From an actinobacterium SCGC AAA278-O22 (GTDB taxonomy: Bacteria; Actinomycetota; Actinomycetes; Nanopelagicales; Nanopelagicaceae), in contig AQUA01000002.1 in the NCBI GenBank assembly GCA_000372185.1, forward strand, positions 5,873 through 69,872: a stretch of 64,000 nucleotides of DNA, read 5' to 3'. Under the pieces are notes generated by a model, which saw nothing but the letters and a program-made list of their open reading frames with translations, was not told where the DNA came from and did not search any database. Made by a program: the position numbers and the translations under genes. Each line of letters starts with the position of its first letter. Position 1 is the stretch's first letter. Below, one piece after another: positions 45,458 through 52,045 of this stretch.

Positions 45458-45637
45458 ATGCAGTTGAGTAAGGCTGTCTATCGGGGCAGCATCCCAGACG
45501 GAAATTTGTATCGGCAAAGCGGTATCTGGGCGATAGTTTCAAGCAAATTTCTGTTGACCATCACCGACAATCTAACGATTGTGTCTTTGAGTAATTGTGA
45601 AACGGCGGCATATGACAAGTCTCAAAGCCCCCTTTAA
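45458..45637 (+). CDS. Possible 59-residue protein of unknown function
   Basis: An open frame from ATG 45458 (MQLSKAVYRGSIPDGN start) to TAA 45637, directly after an in-frame stop and without a clear ribosome site. Its stop overlaps a C5/G5 hairpin, which hints at a transcript ending there. Position after the integrase would suit an excision factor, but no helix-turn-helix is obvious. It could be chance. Confidence 0.2.
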   Translation: MQLSKAVYRGSIPDGNLYRQSGIWAIVSSKFLLTITDNLTIVSLSNCETAAYDKSQSPL

Positions 45638-45645
45638 ATAGGGGG
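45628..45645. terminator. Hairpin at end of integrase transcript
   Basis: CCCCCT (45628-45633) pairs with AGGGGG (45640-45645) around TTAAAT, followed by TCTT. A weak terminator candidate for plus-strand transcription. Confidence 0.45.
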
Positions 45646-45734
45646 TCTTATCGTTTGCTCACTCTGGCTCTGACAGAGTGGGCTGATGATAAGAACTAAC
45701 TGAAAATATATTCAATAAATAACGTTCTAATAAC

Positions 45735-45769
45735 AAAAAGAATAAACGCTGCGAAGCCCCAAGCGCAGC
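45735..45769 (-). terminator. Terminator downstream of zinc-ribbon/GIY-YIG gene
   Basis: On the minus strand GCTGCG and CGCAGC pair around a ten-base loop and are followed by GTTTATTCTTTTTG, a T-rich tail. It lies about 90 bases after the stop of the minus-strand gene. Confidence 0.55.
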
Positions 45770-45861
45770 AGCGAACTTCAATCTTCATTAGATAGATGGG
45801 GTGAGAACTTATCTATTCCCCAGTCAATGGACTAGCCATTCAAAACTCACCCACCGTGCAA

Positions 45862-47325
45862 TTAGTCATCGGATCTATTCAACTTACTCAACTCTTCTAC
45901 CTTTGCCCAGATAGTTGGAAGGTCTATTTCTGTGGCGTCAATAGTTTCCGTGTACCCACCTTGTGGCATCTCGGAGTCTGACAAGAAAATCCCCAGGTTT
46001 TTTTCTTTCCTCAACCAATACAAAACTTTTTGTTCGACTTGGAAGGCATCATCTGCCGATTCAAAATCCTTACGTGAGTGCAGACTCCACCCAAACTTTT
46101 GATGCTCAGTTACCCGGTCTCTATTCCTTGAGCGCTTTGAGCCACCAATGCCAACTTTGTGCGATTGCAGATGTTGGTGTGTCATTAGATATATAAACCC
46201 TGGCCCTGTGTAATCGATTCCAATTAGTGCGCAGAACCTGCAACCACCCTGACCCTTCTTTATCGCACTGTATGTGGGGTAGACGATTCGTCCACACTTT
46301 AGACATTCACATTTCCATCTATCTAAAGCTTTCGAGTAAGGGTCTAATGGTTTGAGGTCAGCGTTATGCATAGTCTTTATGGCTTCCTCGATATCTACAA
46401 CTTTCCCTGCACAATATCCACAAGGACCATAGCCCTGCTGCATAGCGTTATAACTCTGGTACACAATCTTCCCACAAACGAGACATTCACATTTCCATTT
46501 TGAGTGACCACTTTTGAAAGAGACTAACGGTCTCAAATTCACACTTTCCATAAGCGCTATTGCTTTATCAGGTTCAATAACTAATCCCGCACAATATTTG
46601 CATCCACCGTTACCAATTCTAATACTGGCATAAGTTGGTGTAACAGTCTTTCCACAGGTTAGACACTCGCATTTCCATCTTGAATTCGATTTAATATATT
46701 GTTCTAAGGGTTTTAACCCCTTGCTAAGCATTATTGCCTCTGCCTCCTTGGCATCGACAAATTTCTTGGCACAATATTTGCAACCACCATTACCTTGTTG
46801 AATATCATTATATTTTGGAAATACTTCTCGCCCGCAAAGGAGGCATTTGGACTTCCACTTAGCTTTGCTACTTGTGTATTCAACGAGAGGAAGCAGGTTG
46901 GCTTCCTCCATTTTGATTAGTGCATTGTCGAGGTCGACAAATACCCCCGAACAGTAACCACATCCACCTTGGCCTTGTTTAATTGCAGAGAGTCGTGGTT
47001 TCACCACTCTGTCGCATAACAGACAGCGAGACTTCCAAGGAGTTTTCGAATCTTTATAAGGTTCCAAAGGTTGCAAGTTGGCATTCAACATAGTCTGAAC
47101 ACTTGAAGATTCAGAGAGTCTCTTCTTATCTGCGCTTATTTTGCGCCCGCAAGAGAAGCATCCACCTTGCCCTTGTTTCAAACTGTGATAGCTCGGGAAA
47201 ACTGTATTGCCACAAGCAAGATGAATACATTTCCATTTCGCGTGTGATTTACTGAATGCTTCCAACGGCTTGTACCCAGCATTCAGCATAAAGGATTCGG
47301 CTTCCTTTGCATTTATTCTCGCCAC
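45862..47325 (-). CDS. Six-fold zinc-ribbon repeat protein with C-terminal GIY-YIG-like nuclease domain
   Basis: A 487-residue protein. Residues 1-385 are six tandem repeats of about 60-65 residues, each reading roughly A...M..A.L.PL..Y..S...WKC.CL.CG..V.P.Y..I..G.GGC.YC, with two CxxC-type pairs per repeat (the first repeat has a longer spacing). This is the look of zinc-ribbon or treble-clef fingers. Residues 388-470 resemble GIY-YIG: GFIYLM, HKVGIG, RVTEHQKFGW and VEQKVLYWL. It is a likely DNA-binding nuclease of mobile-element or phage type. GTG 47325 is the first start; AGGA lies just upstream. Confidence 0.72.
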   Translation of the reverse strand: MARINAKEAESFMLNAGYKPLEAFSKSHAKWKCIHLACGNTVFPSYHSLKQGQGGCFSCGRKISADKKRLSESSSVQTMLNANLQPLEPYKDSKTPWKSRCLLCDRVVKPRLSAIKQGQGGCGYCSGVFVDLDNALIKMEEANLLPLVEYTSSKAKWKSKCLLCGREVFPKYNDIQQGNGGCKYCAKKFVDAKEAEAIMLSKGLKPLEQYIKSNSRWKCECLTCGKTVTPTYASIRIGNGGCKYCAGLVIEPDKAIALMESVNLRPLVSFKSGHSKWKCECLVCGKIVYQSYNAMQQGYGPCGYCAGKVVDIEEAIKTMHNADLKPLDPYSKALDRWKCECLKCGRIVYPTYSAIKKGQGGCRFCALIGIDYTGPGFIYLMTHQHLQSHKVGIGGSKRSRNRDRVTEHQKFGWSLHSRKDFESADDAFQVEQKVLYWLRKEKNLGIFLSDSEMPQGGYTETIDATEIDLPTIWAKVEELSKLNRSDD

Positions 47326-47428
47326 ATTCCTATTGTGCCTTCAACCACCGACAATTAACAGGACGCATTCCACACACCGTGCACGGCTACCCTTGCTAAA
47401 TCTTTTGCAAAAGAGCAGACTCTTAACT

Positions 47429-47689
47429 GTGAAAAACAAGGACTTTTCGACTTGGTTTATTGAGCGGGCTATGGGCGCAGGTTTATTTGCTCTAGGTGGA
47501 TCGGTCCTAGGGTTTTTTCTGGGCATTGAACTCTTAGGACTAATTCTGGGAGCAATTGTTGGTTGGCTGTGGACGGATTACAAAGTTAATCGTGGCGAAC
47601 TTCCACTTGGTGGCGAATCGCTCGAGCAACGTGATCGCCGCATTAATGAAGAAGAACGATGGCGTTACCCTGATGAAGAGAATAAATAA
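47429..47689 (+). CDS. Small membrane protein, unknown function
   Basis: An 86-residue product from GTG 47429 (or 72 residues from ATG 47471). It has one long glycine-rich hydrophobic segment that may form two short helices (GAGLFALGGSVLGFFLGIEL, then LILGAIVGWLW) and a charged C-terminus (EQRDRRINEEERWR). The open frame extends upstream to 47270 but that part is antisense to the neighbouring start and looks non-coding. No family recognised. Confidence 0.5.
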   Translation: MKNKDFSTWFIERAMGAGLFALGGSVLGFFLGIELLGLILGAIVGWLWTDYKVNRGELPLGGESLEQRDRRINEEERWRYPDEENK

Positions 47690-47716
47690 TTCTCTAAAAT
47701 TAATTCTCTAATATAC

Positions 47717-47956
47717 TTAAAGCCTGCGTTGTGGGTAAATGATTGACAGTATCCATCCTATAAGAGTAAAAATAACTCCAACGATAAAGAGAATTGCAGG
47801 TATTCCTCCAAATGCGCCTGGGGGTGTTTGCATAAAAAAGCGTTGAACCATTCCAAGTATTCCTAACGCGCTGAAAATGTAACCGATACGCCCTGCACGA
47901 TTGCGACGCTGGTAGCCATAAATGAGGCTGGAAATAAACCACTTTATTCCAATCAC
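47717..47956 (-). CDS. Small two-to-three-helix membrane protein, unknown function
   Basis: A 79-residue hydrophobic protein from GTG 47956, with GGGAG five bases upstream on the minus strand. Hydrophobic stretches lie at about residues 24-36 (IGYIFSALGILGM) and 52-74 (IPAILFIVGVIFTLIGWILS). It is 43 bases downstream of the nuclease gene on the same strand, so it may be co-transcribed with it. Composition resembles small actinobacterial membrane proteins; no function inferred. Confidence 0.55.
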   Translation of the reverse strand: MIGIKWFISSLIYGYQRRNRAGRIGYIFSALGILGMVQRFFMQTPPGAFGGIPAILFIVGVIFTLIGWILSIIYPQRRL

Positions 47957-47999
47957 TTTACTCCCTTCCTTTTCGATTCTTTCTTACTGGATGTCCCAT

Positions 48000-48926
48000 T
48001 TATTTCTTATACTCCTTCAATTTAAACTGAACCTCATAGAGAAATACATCAACTGCCTGGATCATATTCTGTGCGTAATAGAGTTTTTCATCGTACTTAC
48101 CAGCGACGATAATTCCCCTGACACTCTTCTCATTTAGATTTTCGGTTACCCAACCCATATATCTAAGAATTTGACCCACCGTGTCATCGCTCGTTTGATT
48201 ACGCTTTAATTCAATCACGACATATGACCCTGTTGACTTATCTTTTGCGAGGATATCAATTATCCCAATATCCGTTTTGTATTGCTGGCTCTTAAGAACC
48301 CCATCTTCATAGATCAAGTCGAGAGTCTTGCCGAATTCTGATTCATTCCAATTTTCAATAATGAATTCCTCAAGTTGTTTCTCCATATAAAAGAGACCTG
48401 AACTAACTACAGAACTTTCATCCTTAACTTCAAGATCAAGGGTGTTTCGATATGTATTTAAAATTTCTGATAGGTGTGTAGCAATTTCGCCTGCCTGATC
48501 CTTGCCGTTCGAATCTAAGAATTTGACAGATGAACCTGTAATCTCTGGCACGTAGGTTTTGAAGACATACGAGTCTCCGTAACGTGCCGCACCCTCAACA
48601 ACTTCGGAAATCAACTCATTATTTTCTTGGATTTCTCTACTCCAATTTAGGGGATATTGAGAGGTTTCGCTTATTCCGTATGAGAGGACTAAAATATTTT
48701 GCTCTTTGTAATATAGGTAAACAGGGAAATAACCATTGCTTGCCGAGATGCCTGGGGCTGTAAAACTGATCCAAGGTACTCTGGCTGCCATCCCCATACC
48801 GAATGAAACCTTCATTTTTAGGTTGTCGAATTCTCTTGGGTACTCCACAGTTTTCAAATTATTCTCAGCAGATTGAATGATGAATTTGTTGAGGAACTCT
48901 AAAGGATTCATAAACTTAGTATCCAT
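48000..48926 (-). CDS. McrB N-terminal-like domain fused to PD-(D/E)XK (NucS/DUF91-like) nuclease
   Basis: A 308-residue protein. Residues 1-150 resemble the MrcB-type N-terminal domain found in modification-dependent restriction systems (SFGMGMAARVPWISF, YFPVYLYYKEQ, LVLSYGISE). Residues 185-275 look like a PD-(D/E)XK nuclease: LEEFIIENW, TDIGIIDILAKDKSTG, VVIELKRNQTSDDTVGQILRYMGWV, with metal Asp in IDIL and Glu-Lys in ELKR. No GTPase motor is present. A stand-alone restriction or defence nuclease is plausible. ATG 48926 is used; a TTG precedes it, and no good ribosome site is seen. Confidence 0.72.
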   Translation of the reverse strand: MDTKFMNPLEFLNKFIIQSAENNLKTVEYPREFDNLKMKVSFGMGMAARVPWISFTAPGISASNGYFPVYLYYKEQNILVLSYGISETSQYPLNWSREIQENNELISEVVEGAARYGDSYVFKTYVPEITGSSVKFLDSNGKDQAGEIATHLSEILNTYRNTLDLEVKDESSVVSSGLFYMEKQLEEFIIENWNESEFGKTLDLIYEDGVLKSQQYKTDIGIIDILAKDKSTGSYVVIELKRNQTSDDTVGQILRYMGWVTENLNEKSVRGIIVAGKYDEKLYYAQNMIQAVDVFLYEVQFKLKEYKK

Positions 48927-48975
48927 CAAGAAAACAGGTTTGGATAGTGATTCGGTTCTGTTTAGAGTTTAAGTT

Positions 48976-49557
48976 TTACTTGACTAGCGCCCAGAGCATC
49001 AGTACTCCTACCCCTGAAACAAATGCGGCGTTTATCGAAGGTCCCGATACGTTGTATCCCTGTCTAAAAAAATTTACTATAGATGCAGAAATTAGATATG
49101 AATACTCTTCGAGTTTGTCATAGTCATCCGTTCCTGCTTCGATATTGAATTCCTCAGCAACAATATAGACCAGCAGATCCTTACCCTTGTATGAGGTGTA
49201 TCTGTCCAACTCTTCTGGGGAGGGAGGAATGTTTGAGCCCAGGCTTTGGAGAGTTACTCCCGACTTCAGGTGTTCAAAAATTCTTTGTCCAACTTTGGCT
49301 GCCGCATCGTCGATCTGCTGCAAACCTACTTGGTGCAAGGTGTCAAAAAATGGAGAGATCTCTTGGCGATTGCTTGGAAAGTCCGAGTTAAAGTCTTCAT
49401 CAATCTCATCTAAAAGTCGGTTCTTCAACTGAAGTAACTCAAGTTCTTCAAAGTACGCCCGATTGATATGAACTACTTCTTTTCCGAGCACATAACGAAA
49501 ACTATTCCTAAAATTGAGAATTGCTGTCTCAGTCTCTGGATTTAGGTGCAAAGCCAT
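48976..49557 (-). CDS. Hypothetical protein upstream of the nuclease, C-terminal membrane segment
   Basis: A 193-residue protein that I do not recognise. Residues 1-165 are mostly polar and probably helical (ELELLQLKNRLLDEIDEDF, DDYDKLEEYSYLISASIVNF), and the last 20 residues are hydrophobic (FVSGVGVLMLWALVK), suggesting a tail anchor. It lies 49 bases upstream of the nuclease gene on the same strand, so the two probably form an operon and may be functional partners. AAGG upstream of ATG 49557 is a weak ribosome site. Confidence 0.6.
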   Translation of the reverse strand: MALHLNPETETAILNFRNSFRYVLGKEVVHINRAYFEELELLQLKNRLLDEIDEDFNSDFPSNRQEISPFFDTLHQVGLQQIDDAAAKVGQRIFEHLKSGVTLQSLGSNIPPSPEELDRYTSYKGKDLLVYIVAEEFNIEAGTDDYDKLEEYSYLISASIVNFFRQGYNVSGPSINAAFVSGVGVLMLWALVK

Positions 49558-49711
49558 AGGCTAACCTTGGCAGTAATCAATTTTTGTGGCAATAGGAATT
49601 TCTCCACTGATCAGTCAAATAACAGAGAATTTCGTAGGGACTATATATATAAAAAACACGCTCGGATTTAATAACCTGGGGTCAAAGATTGCCCACCATA
49701 TGGCAGGGAGA

Positions 49712-49717
49712 TAGTCT
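49712..49717 (+). promoter_or_regulatory. -10 box of small secreted protein gene
   Basis: TAGTCT ends six bases before ATG 49724. GGGAG lies 13 bases upstream of the ATG, too far for a good ribosome site. Confidence 0.5.
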
Positions 49718-49723
49718 CGATTT

Positions 49724-49963
49724 ATGAAAAACTATAAAAATTATCTGATCGCAGTACTCTCAGGACTACTGATTCTCTCACTTTCAACACAACAGGCGCA
49801 GAGCGCTGCAAAAACTTACGACGCAGTTAAGTTAGCCGAGTATCAATCTTGCTTAAATGCCCAAAACAACTATGACATTGCCCTTATGCAAAGCCAAGGG
49901 GGTAATGGTTCTATGAACATTCTTGAAAACTTGAAGAACTGTCTTGCCTATAAGCCGTACTAA
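49724..49963 (+). CDS. Small secreted protein, unknown function
   Basis: A 79-residue protein with a clear signal peptide (residues 1-27, YLIAVLSGLLILSLS, cleavage near AQSAAK) leaving a mature peptide of about 50 residues with two cysteines (SCLNAQ and NCLAYKPY) that could form a disulfide. It is the last gene before attR. No family recognised. Confidence 0.5.
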   Translation: MKNYKNYLIAVLSGLLILSLSTQQAQSAAKTYDAVKLAEYQSCLNAQNNYDIALMQSQGGNGSMNILENLKNCLAYKPY

Positions 49964-50027
49964 GCCTGACAGGGCATAGGAGTACACAATTCTGAGGGAA
50001 TATGTCATACTAAAAGTTCAATCTGGA

Positions 50028-50047
50028 CGACGGATAGAGCGTGTGAC
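50028..50047 (+). repeat. tRNA-Arg-like fragment near attR
   Basis: Twenty bases match 17 of 20 positions of the D-arm/anticodon-stem part of the intact tRNA-Arg (44426-44445), including ACGGATAGAGC. No acceptor-stem homology precedes it. It may be a decayed copy of the tRNA 5' half. Confidence 0.5.
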
Positions 50048-50048
50048 C

Positions 50049-50118
50049 TTATGAGTATGCGTAAGCAGGCTCATAATGGGTTGAAATGTTTGACTGCAGA
50101 ATGCATCAACACATTTCA
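50049..50118. repeat. Two inverted repeats beside attR
   Basis: TTATGAG/CTCATAA (50049-50055 and 50070-50076) and TGAAATGT/ACATTTCA (50082-50089 and 50111-50118), ending two bases before attR. Such repeats next to an att core could be integrase or excision-factor binding sites. Confidence 0.45.
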
Positions 50119-50120
50119 TC

Positions 50121-50164
50121 CTACGGATCAGAAGGTTAGGGGTTCGAATCCCTTCGCGCGCACA
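50121..50164 (+). repeat. attR: second copy of the 44-bp direct repeat
   Basis: Identical to 44445-44488, containing the tRNA-Arg 3' half from the anticodon loop. The native tRNA terminator follows directly, which marks this as the original chromosome junction. Confidence 0.93.
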
Positions 50165-50168
50165 AGTT

Positions 50169-50208
50169 AAGCCTCGAGTGCCTTTCACACTCGGGGCTTT
50201 TCTTTTTT
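50169..50208 (+). terminator. Rho-independent terminator, originally of tRNA-Arg
   Basis: AAGCCTCGAGTG (50169-50180) pairs with CACTCGGGGCTT (50188-50199; one G-U), followed by TTCTTTTTT. It sits five bases after attR and was presumably separated from the tRNA by island insertion. Confidence 0.9.
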
Positions 50209-50222
50209 GAAGTATCTATCGG

Positions 50223-50228
50223 TATCGT
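50223..50228 (+). promoter_or_regulatory. -10 box of leaderless ABM-domain gene
   Basis: TATCGT ends six bases before GTG 50235; no ribosome site is present. Confidence 0.5.
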
Positions 50229-50234
50229 TACCCA

Positions 50235-50525
50235 GTGAGCAAAATCTTCCTCTTTGTGGCAATTGATGTACGCCCAGGTAAATATGATGATTTTGTCTCA
50301 GCACTTTCCAAGCACATCTCAGTGATTCGTACAGAATCTGGTTGCGAATTTATCGATATCTATCGCGATACCCAGAAAGAGAACGTCGTGAACGTCTGGG
50401 AAATCTGGTCAGATCGACCTTCATGGGATGCGCATATGGTCAATGAAAACAGCAAAGCCTGGCAGGCTGTTGCGAAAGATTTAGTCTTCGGCGAAACCAT
50501 CACAGTTATGGATCAACTCCCATGA
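50235..50525 (+). CDS. Antibiotic-biosynthesis-monooxygenase (ABM/YgiN-like) domain protein
   Basis: A 96-residue dimeric ferredoxin-like protein: FLFVAIDVRPGKYDDFVSAL, SGCEFIDIYRDTQKEN, VWEIWSDRPSWDAHM. Members act as small quinol monooxygenases or as uncharacterised stress proteins. GTG 50235 fits the upstream -10 box. Its stop overlaps the ROK kinase start by four bases. Confidence 0.8.
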   Translation: MSKIFLFVAIDVRPGKYDDFVSALSKHISVIRTESGCEFIDIYRDTQKENVVNVWEIWSDRPSWDAHMVNENSKAWQAVAKDLVFGETITVMDQLP

Positions 50526-51268
50526 GCGACTTCACCCTTTCCATCGATTGCGGTGGCTCATTTATCAAGAGCTGCGTTTTAGATGAATCTGGAACTATGC
50601 ACGCAGCTCCTACTCGGGTTGAAACCCCATATCCACTTACAACAGAACGTTTCTTGCAGACAATCAAAGAGATTGCAGATTCGCTACCACAGGCAAAGCG
50701 CGTCACTGTGGGTGTTCCCGGAATGATTCGTAATGGCGTTGTCGTTGCAACACCGCACTACATCAATGATGCGGGCCCTCATACTCGTATGAACCCTGAG
50801 TTGAAGACTGAATGGTGGGGCTTTGATGCACAAGCGGCGATAGAAGCTAAGTTAGGGATTCCAGCAAAGGTATTAAACGATGCTGAAGTGCACGGAGCTG
50901 GAGTAGTTACAGGTTCTGGTCTTGAGATTGTTCTGACCTTGGGAACTGGACTCGGTTTTGCAATCTTTCACGGTGGAAAGCTTTCGCCGCACTTTGAACT
51001 TTCTCATGCAACCGTGCGCCGTAATACAACGTATGACACATGGATTGGCGAACGCGAACGCCGCCGTATGGGAAATACTTTCTGGTCACGTCGCGTGCGC
51101 TTGATGGTCTCTGAACTTCGCCCAGTATTTTTGTGGGATCGCCTCTATATCGGTGGTGGAAATTCACACAGCATTCAACAGCGCGATCTGACCTTAATGG
51201 GCGATGACGTTGTTATCGTTCCGAACTCTGCCGGAGTTGCTGGCGGAGTTCGCGCGTGGCAACTTTAA
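50522..51268 (+). CDS. ROK-family glucokinase, polyphosphate-glucokinase-like
   Basis: A 248-residue sugar kinase: DCGGSFIKSCVLDESG (phosphate-1), VTVGVPGMIRNG, VLNDAEVHGAG (catalytic Asp), LTLGTGLGFAIF and IGGGNSHSI. The short length and the WWGFDAQAAIEAKLG segment resemble actinobacterial polyphosphate/ATP glucokinases. The classical ROK zinc motif is not evident, as in that subgroup. The phosphoryl donor cannot be told from sequence here. Confidence 0.78.
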   Translation: MSDFTLSIDCGGSFIKSCVLDESGTMHAAPTRVETPYPLTTERFLQTIKEIADSLPQAKRVTVGVPGMIRNGVVVATPHYINDAGPHTRMNPELKTEWWGFDAQAAIEAKLGIPAKVLNDAEVHGAGVVTGSGLEIVLTLGTGLGFAIFHGGKLSPHFELSHATVRRNTTYDTWIGERERRRMGNTFWSRRVRLMVSELRPVFLWDRLYIGGGNSHSIQQRDLTLMGDDVVIVPNSAGVAGGVRAWQL

Positions 51269-51867
51269 TCTGTTATATAGATGACACCATCTGATTCATG
51301 CACTGGCAAACGATCTAGAGGATAGGAAGCAGGTCCTCGCAACACATCACCGTTCTTTGAATCAAAGAGGGCGTTGTGGCATGGACAAAGCAGACCTTCA
51401 GATTCGATAGCCACTATGCATCCTTTGTGTGGGCAGGTGGCATCTAGGGCCAGCAGCCCATCTGATTTTCTAATGACAATATAAGTAGTGCTATTTCCAT
51501 GGCGATTCTTCGCTACAAAAGATTTTGTTGAGTTATTTGGAACTTCGGAAGACTTCGCAATTGGAATCTCAATCTTTTTAACAACAACAGGAGTTGGTGC
51601 AGTCTGCGTTGGGCTAGCAGTTGGAGTCGGAGTTGAACTCGAGGTAGCGGCTGCGGCAGGAATAATTTTTCCAGAATCCCAGGCAAGTACAGTCTTGCCT
51701 TTCGACTTGGTTTTGATGCAGGTGTAGAGCTTGCCCTTGTAAGTCGTGGTCTCTCCCAATACTCGGCACTTTATCGGTGGGGTGGTTGCAGCAAGTGCTG
51801 GAAATGCAATAGAGGCCAAGGAGGTAAGGAATCCAAAGCCGACGATTCTGCGCGAAATCGGGTTCAC
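51265..51867 (-). CDS. Exported Rieske [2Fe-2S] protein
   Basis: A 200-residue protein starting at GTG 51867, supported by TAGCGT seven bases upstream; the longer frame to 51930 lacks support. N-terminal SRRIVGFGFLTSLASIAFPALAA looks like a twin-arginine export signal. Then comes a small cysteine pair domain (IKCRVLG...YTCIKT), a Pro/Thr/Ser-rich linker (about residues 75-95) and a C-terminal Rieske domain with cluster ligands in TCPHKGC and CPCHNALFD. It probably works in extracytoplasmic electron transfer; partner unknown. It converges with the ROK kinase, overlapping by four bases. Confidence 0.82.
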   Translation of the reverse strand: MNPISRRIVGFGFLTSLASIAFPALAATTPPIKCRVLGETTTYKGKLYTCIKTKSKGKTVLAWDSGKIIPAAAATSSSTPTPTASPTQTAPTPVVVKKIEIPIAKSSEVPNNSTKSFVAKNRHGNSTTYIVIRKSDGLLALDATCPHKGCIVAIESEGLLCPCHNALFDSKNGDVLRGPASYPLDRLPVHESDGVIYITD

Positions 51868-51874
51868 GCCGCGC

Positions 51875-51880
51875 ACGCTA
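51875..51880 (-). promoter_or_regulatory. -10 box of leaderless Rieske gene
   Basis: TAGCGT on the minus strand ends seven bases before GTG 51867 and decides that start. Confidence 0.55.
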
Positions 51881-52045
51881 TGACAGAAAAGTGAACAAGA
51901 GGTGTATTTGCGCGAAAAATGCAGATGCAAGTCTTTACTTCAATTTCACCCTGCATTTTCTCACTTGCATCTCTGGAGAGACACAATTCTTTCACATCTT
52001 CGATCGGGGGCAACTCTGATTCGAACCCAAGGGAAATAGGTAGAA

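Larger units (their letters stand above)
45336..45861. other. 526-bp region without a clear gene inside the island
   Basis: It holds a 15-bp palindrome right after the integrase stop, one 59-codon open frame of doubtful coding value, a C5/G5 hairpin at that frame's stop, a second small hairpin (CACTCTG/CAGAGTG near 45660) and a minus-strand terminator. No recognisable excisionase is seen. Confidence 0.6.
44445..50164. mobile_element. Integrative genomic island in tRNA-Arg(ACG)
   Basis: A 5.7-kb element bounded by a 44-bp perfect direct repeat made of the 3' part of tRNA-Arg. A tyrosine integrase lies next to the left repeat and points inward, the usual arrangement. Cargo: a zinc-ribbon/GIY-YIG protein, an McrB-N-like nuclease with an unknown partner, two small membrane proteins and a small secreted protein. 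No capsid, replication or conjugation genes are seen, so it is a small mobilisable or decaying element rather than a prophage. Integrase and both att sites look intact. Confidence 0.9.

Noticed and set aside
45336-45861. CRISPR array or other regular repeat in the gene-poor part of the island
   Set aside because: Only single palindromes are present; there are no regularly spaced repeats, and no cas-like gene is found in the window.
47270-47428. N-terminal extension of the small membrane protein at 47429
   Set aside because: It is antisense to the start of the zinc-ribbon gene and has no protein-like pattern.
50028-50164. Group I intron interrupting a tRNA-Arg anticodon loop
   Set aside because: The insert is only about 73 bp, lacks a group I core, and no acceptor stem precedes the D-arm-like fragment.
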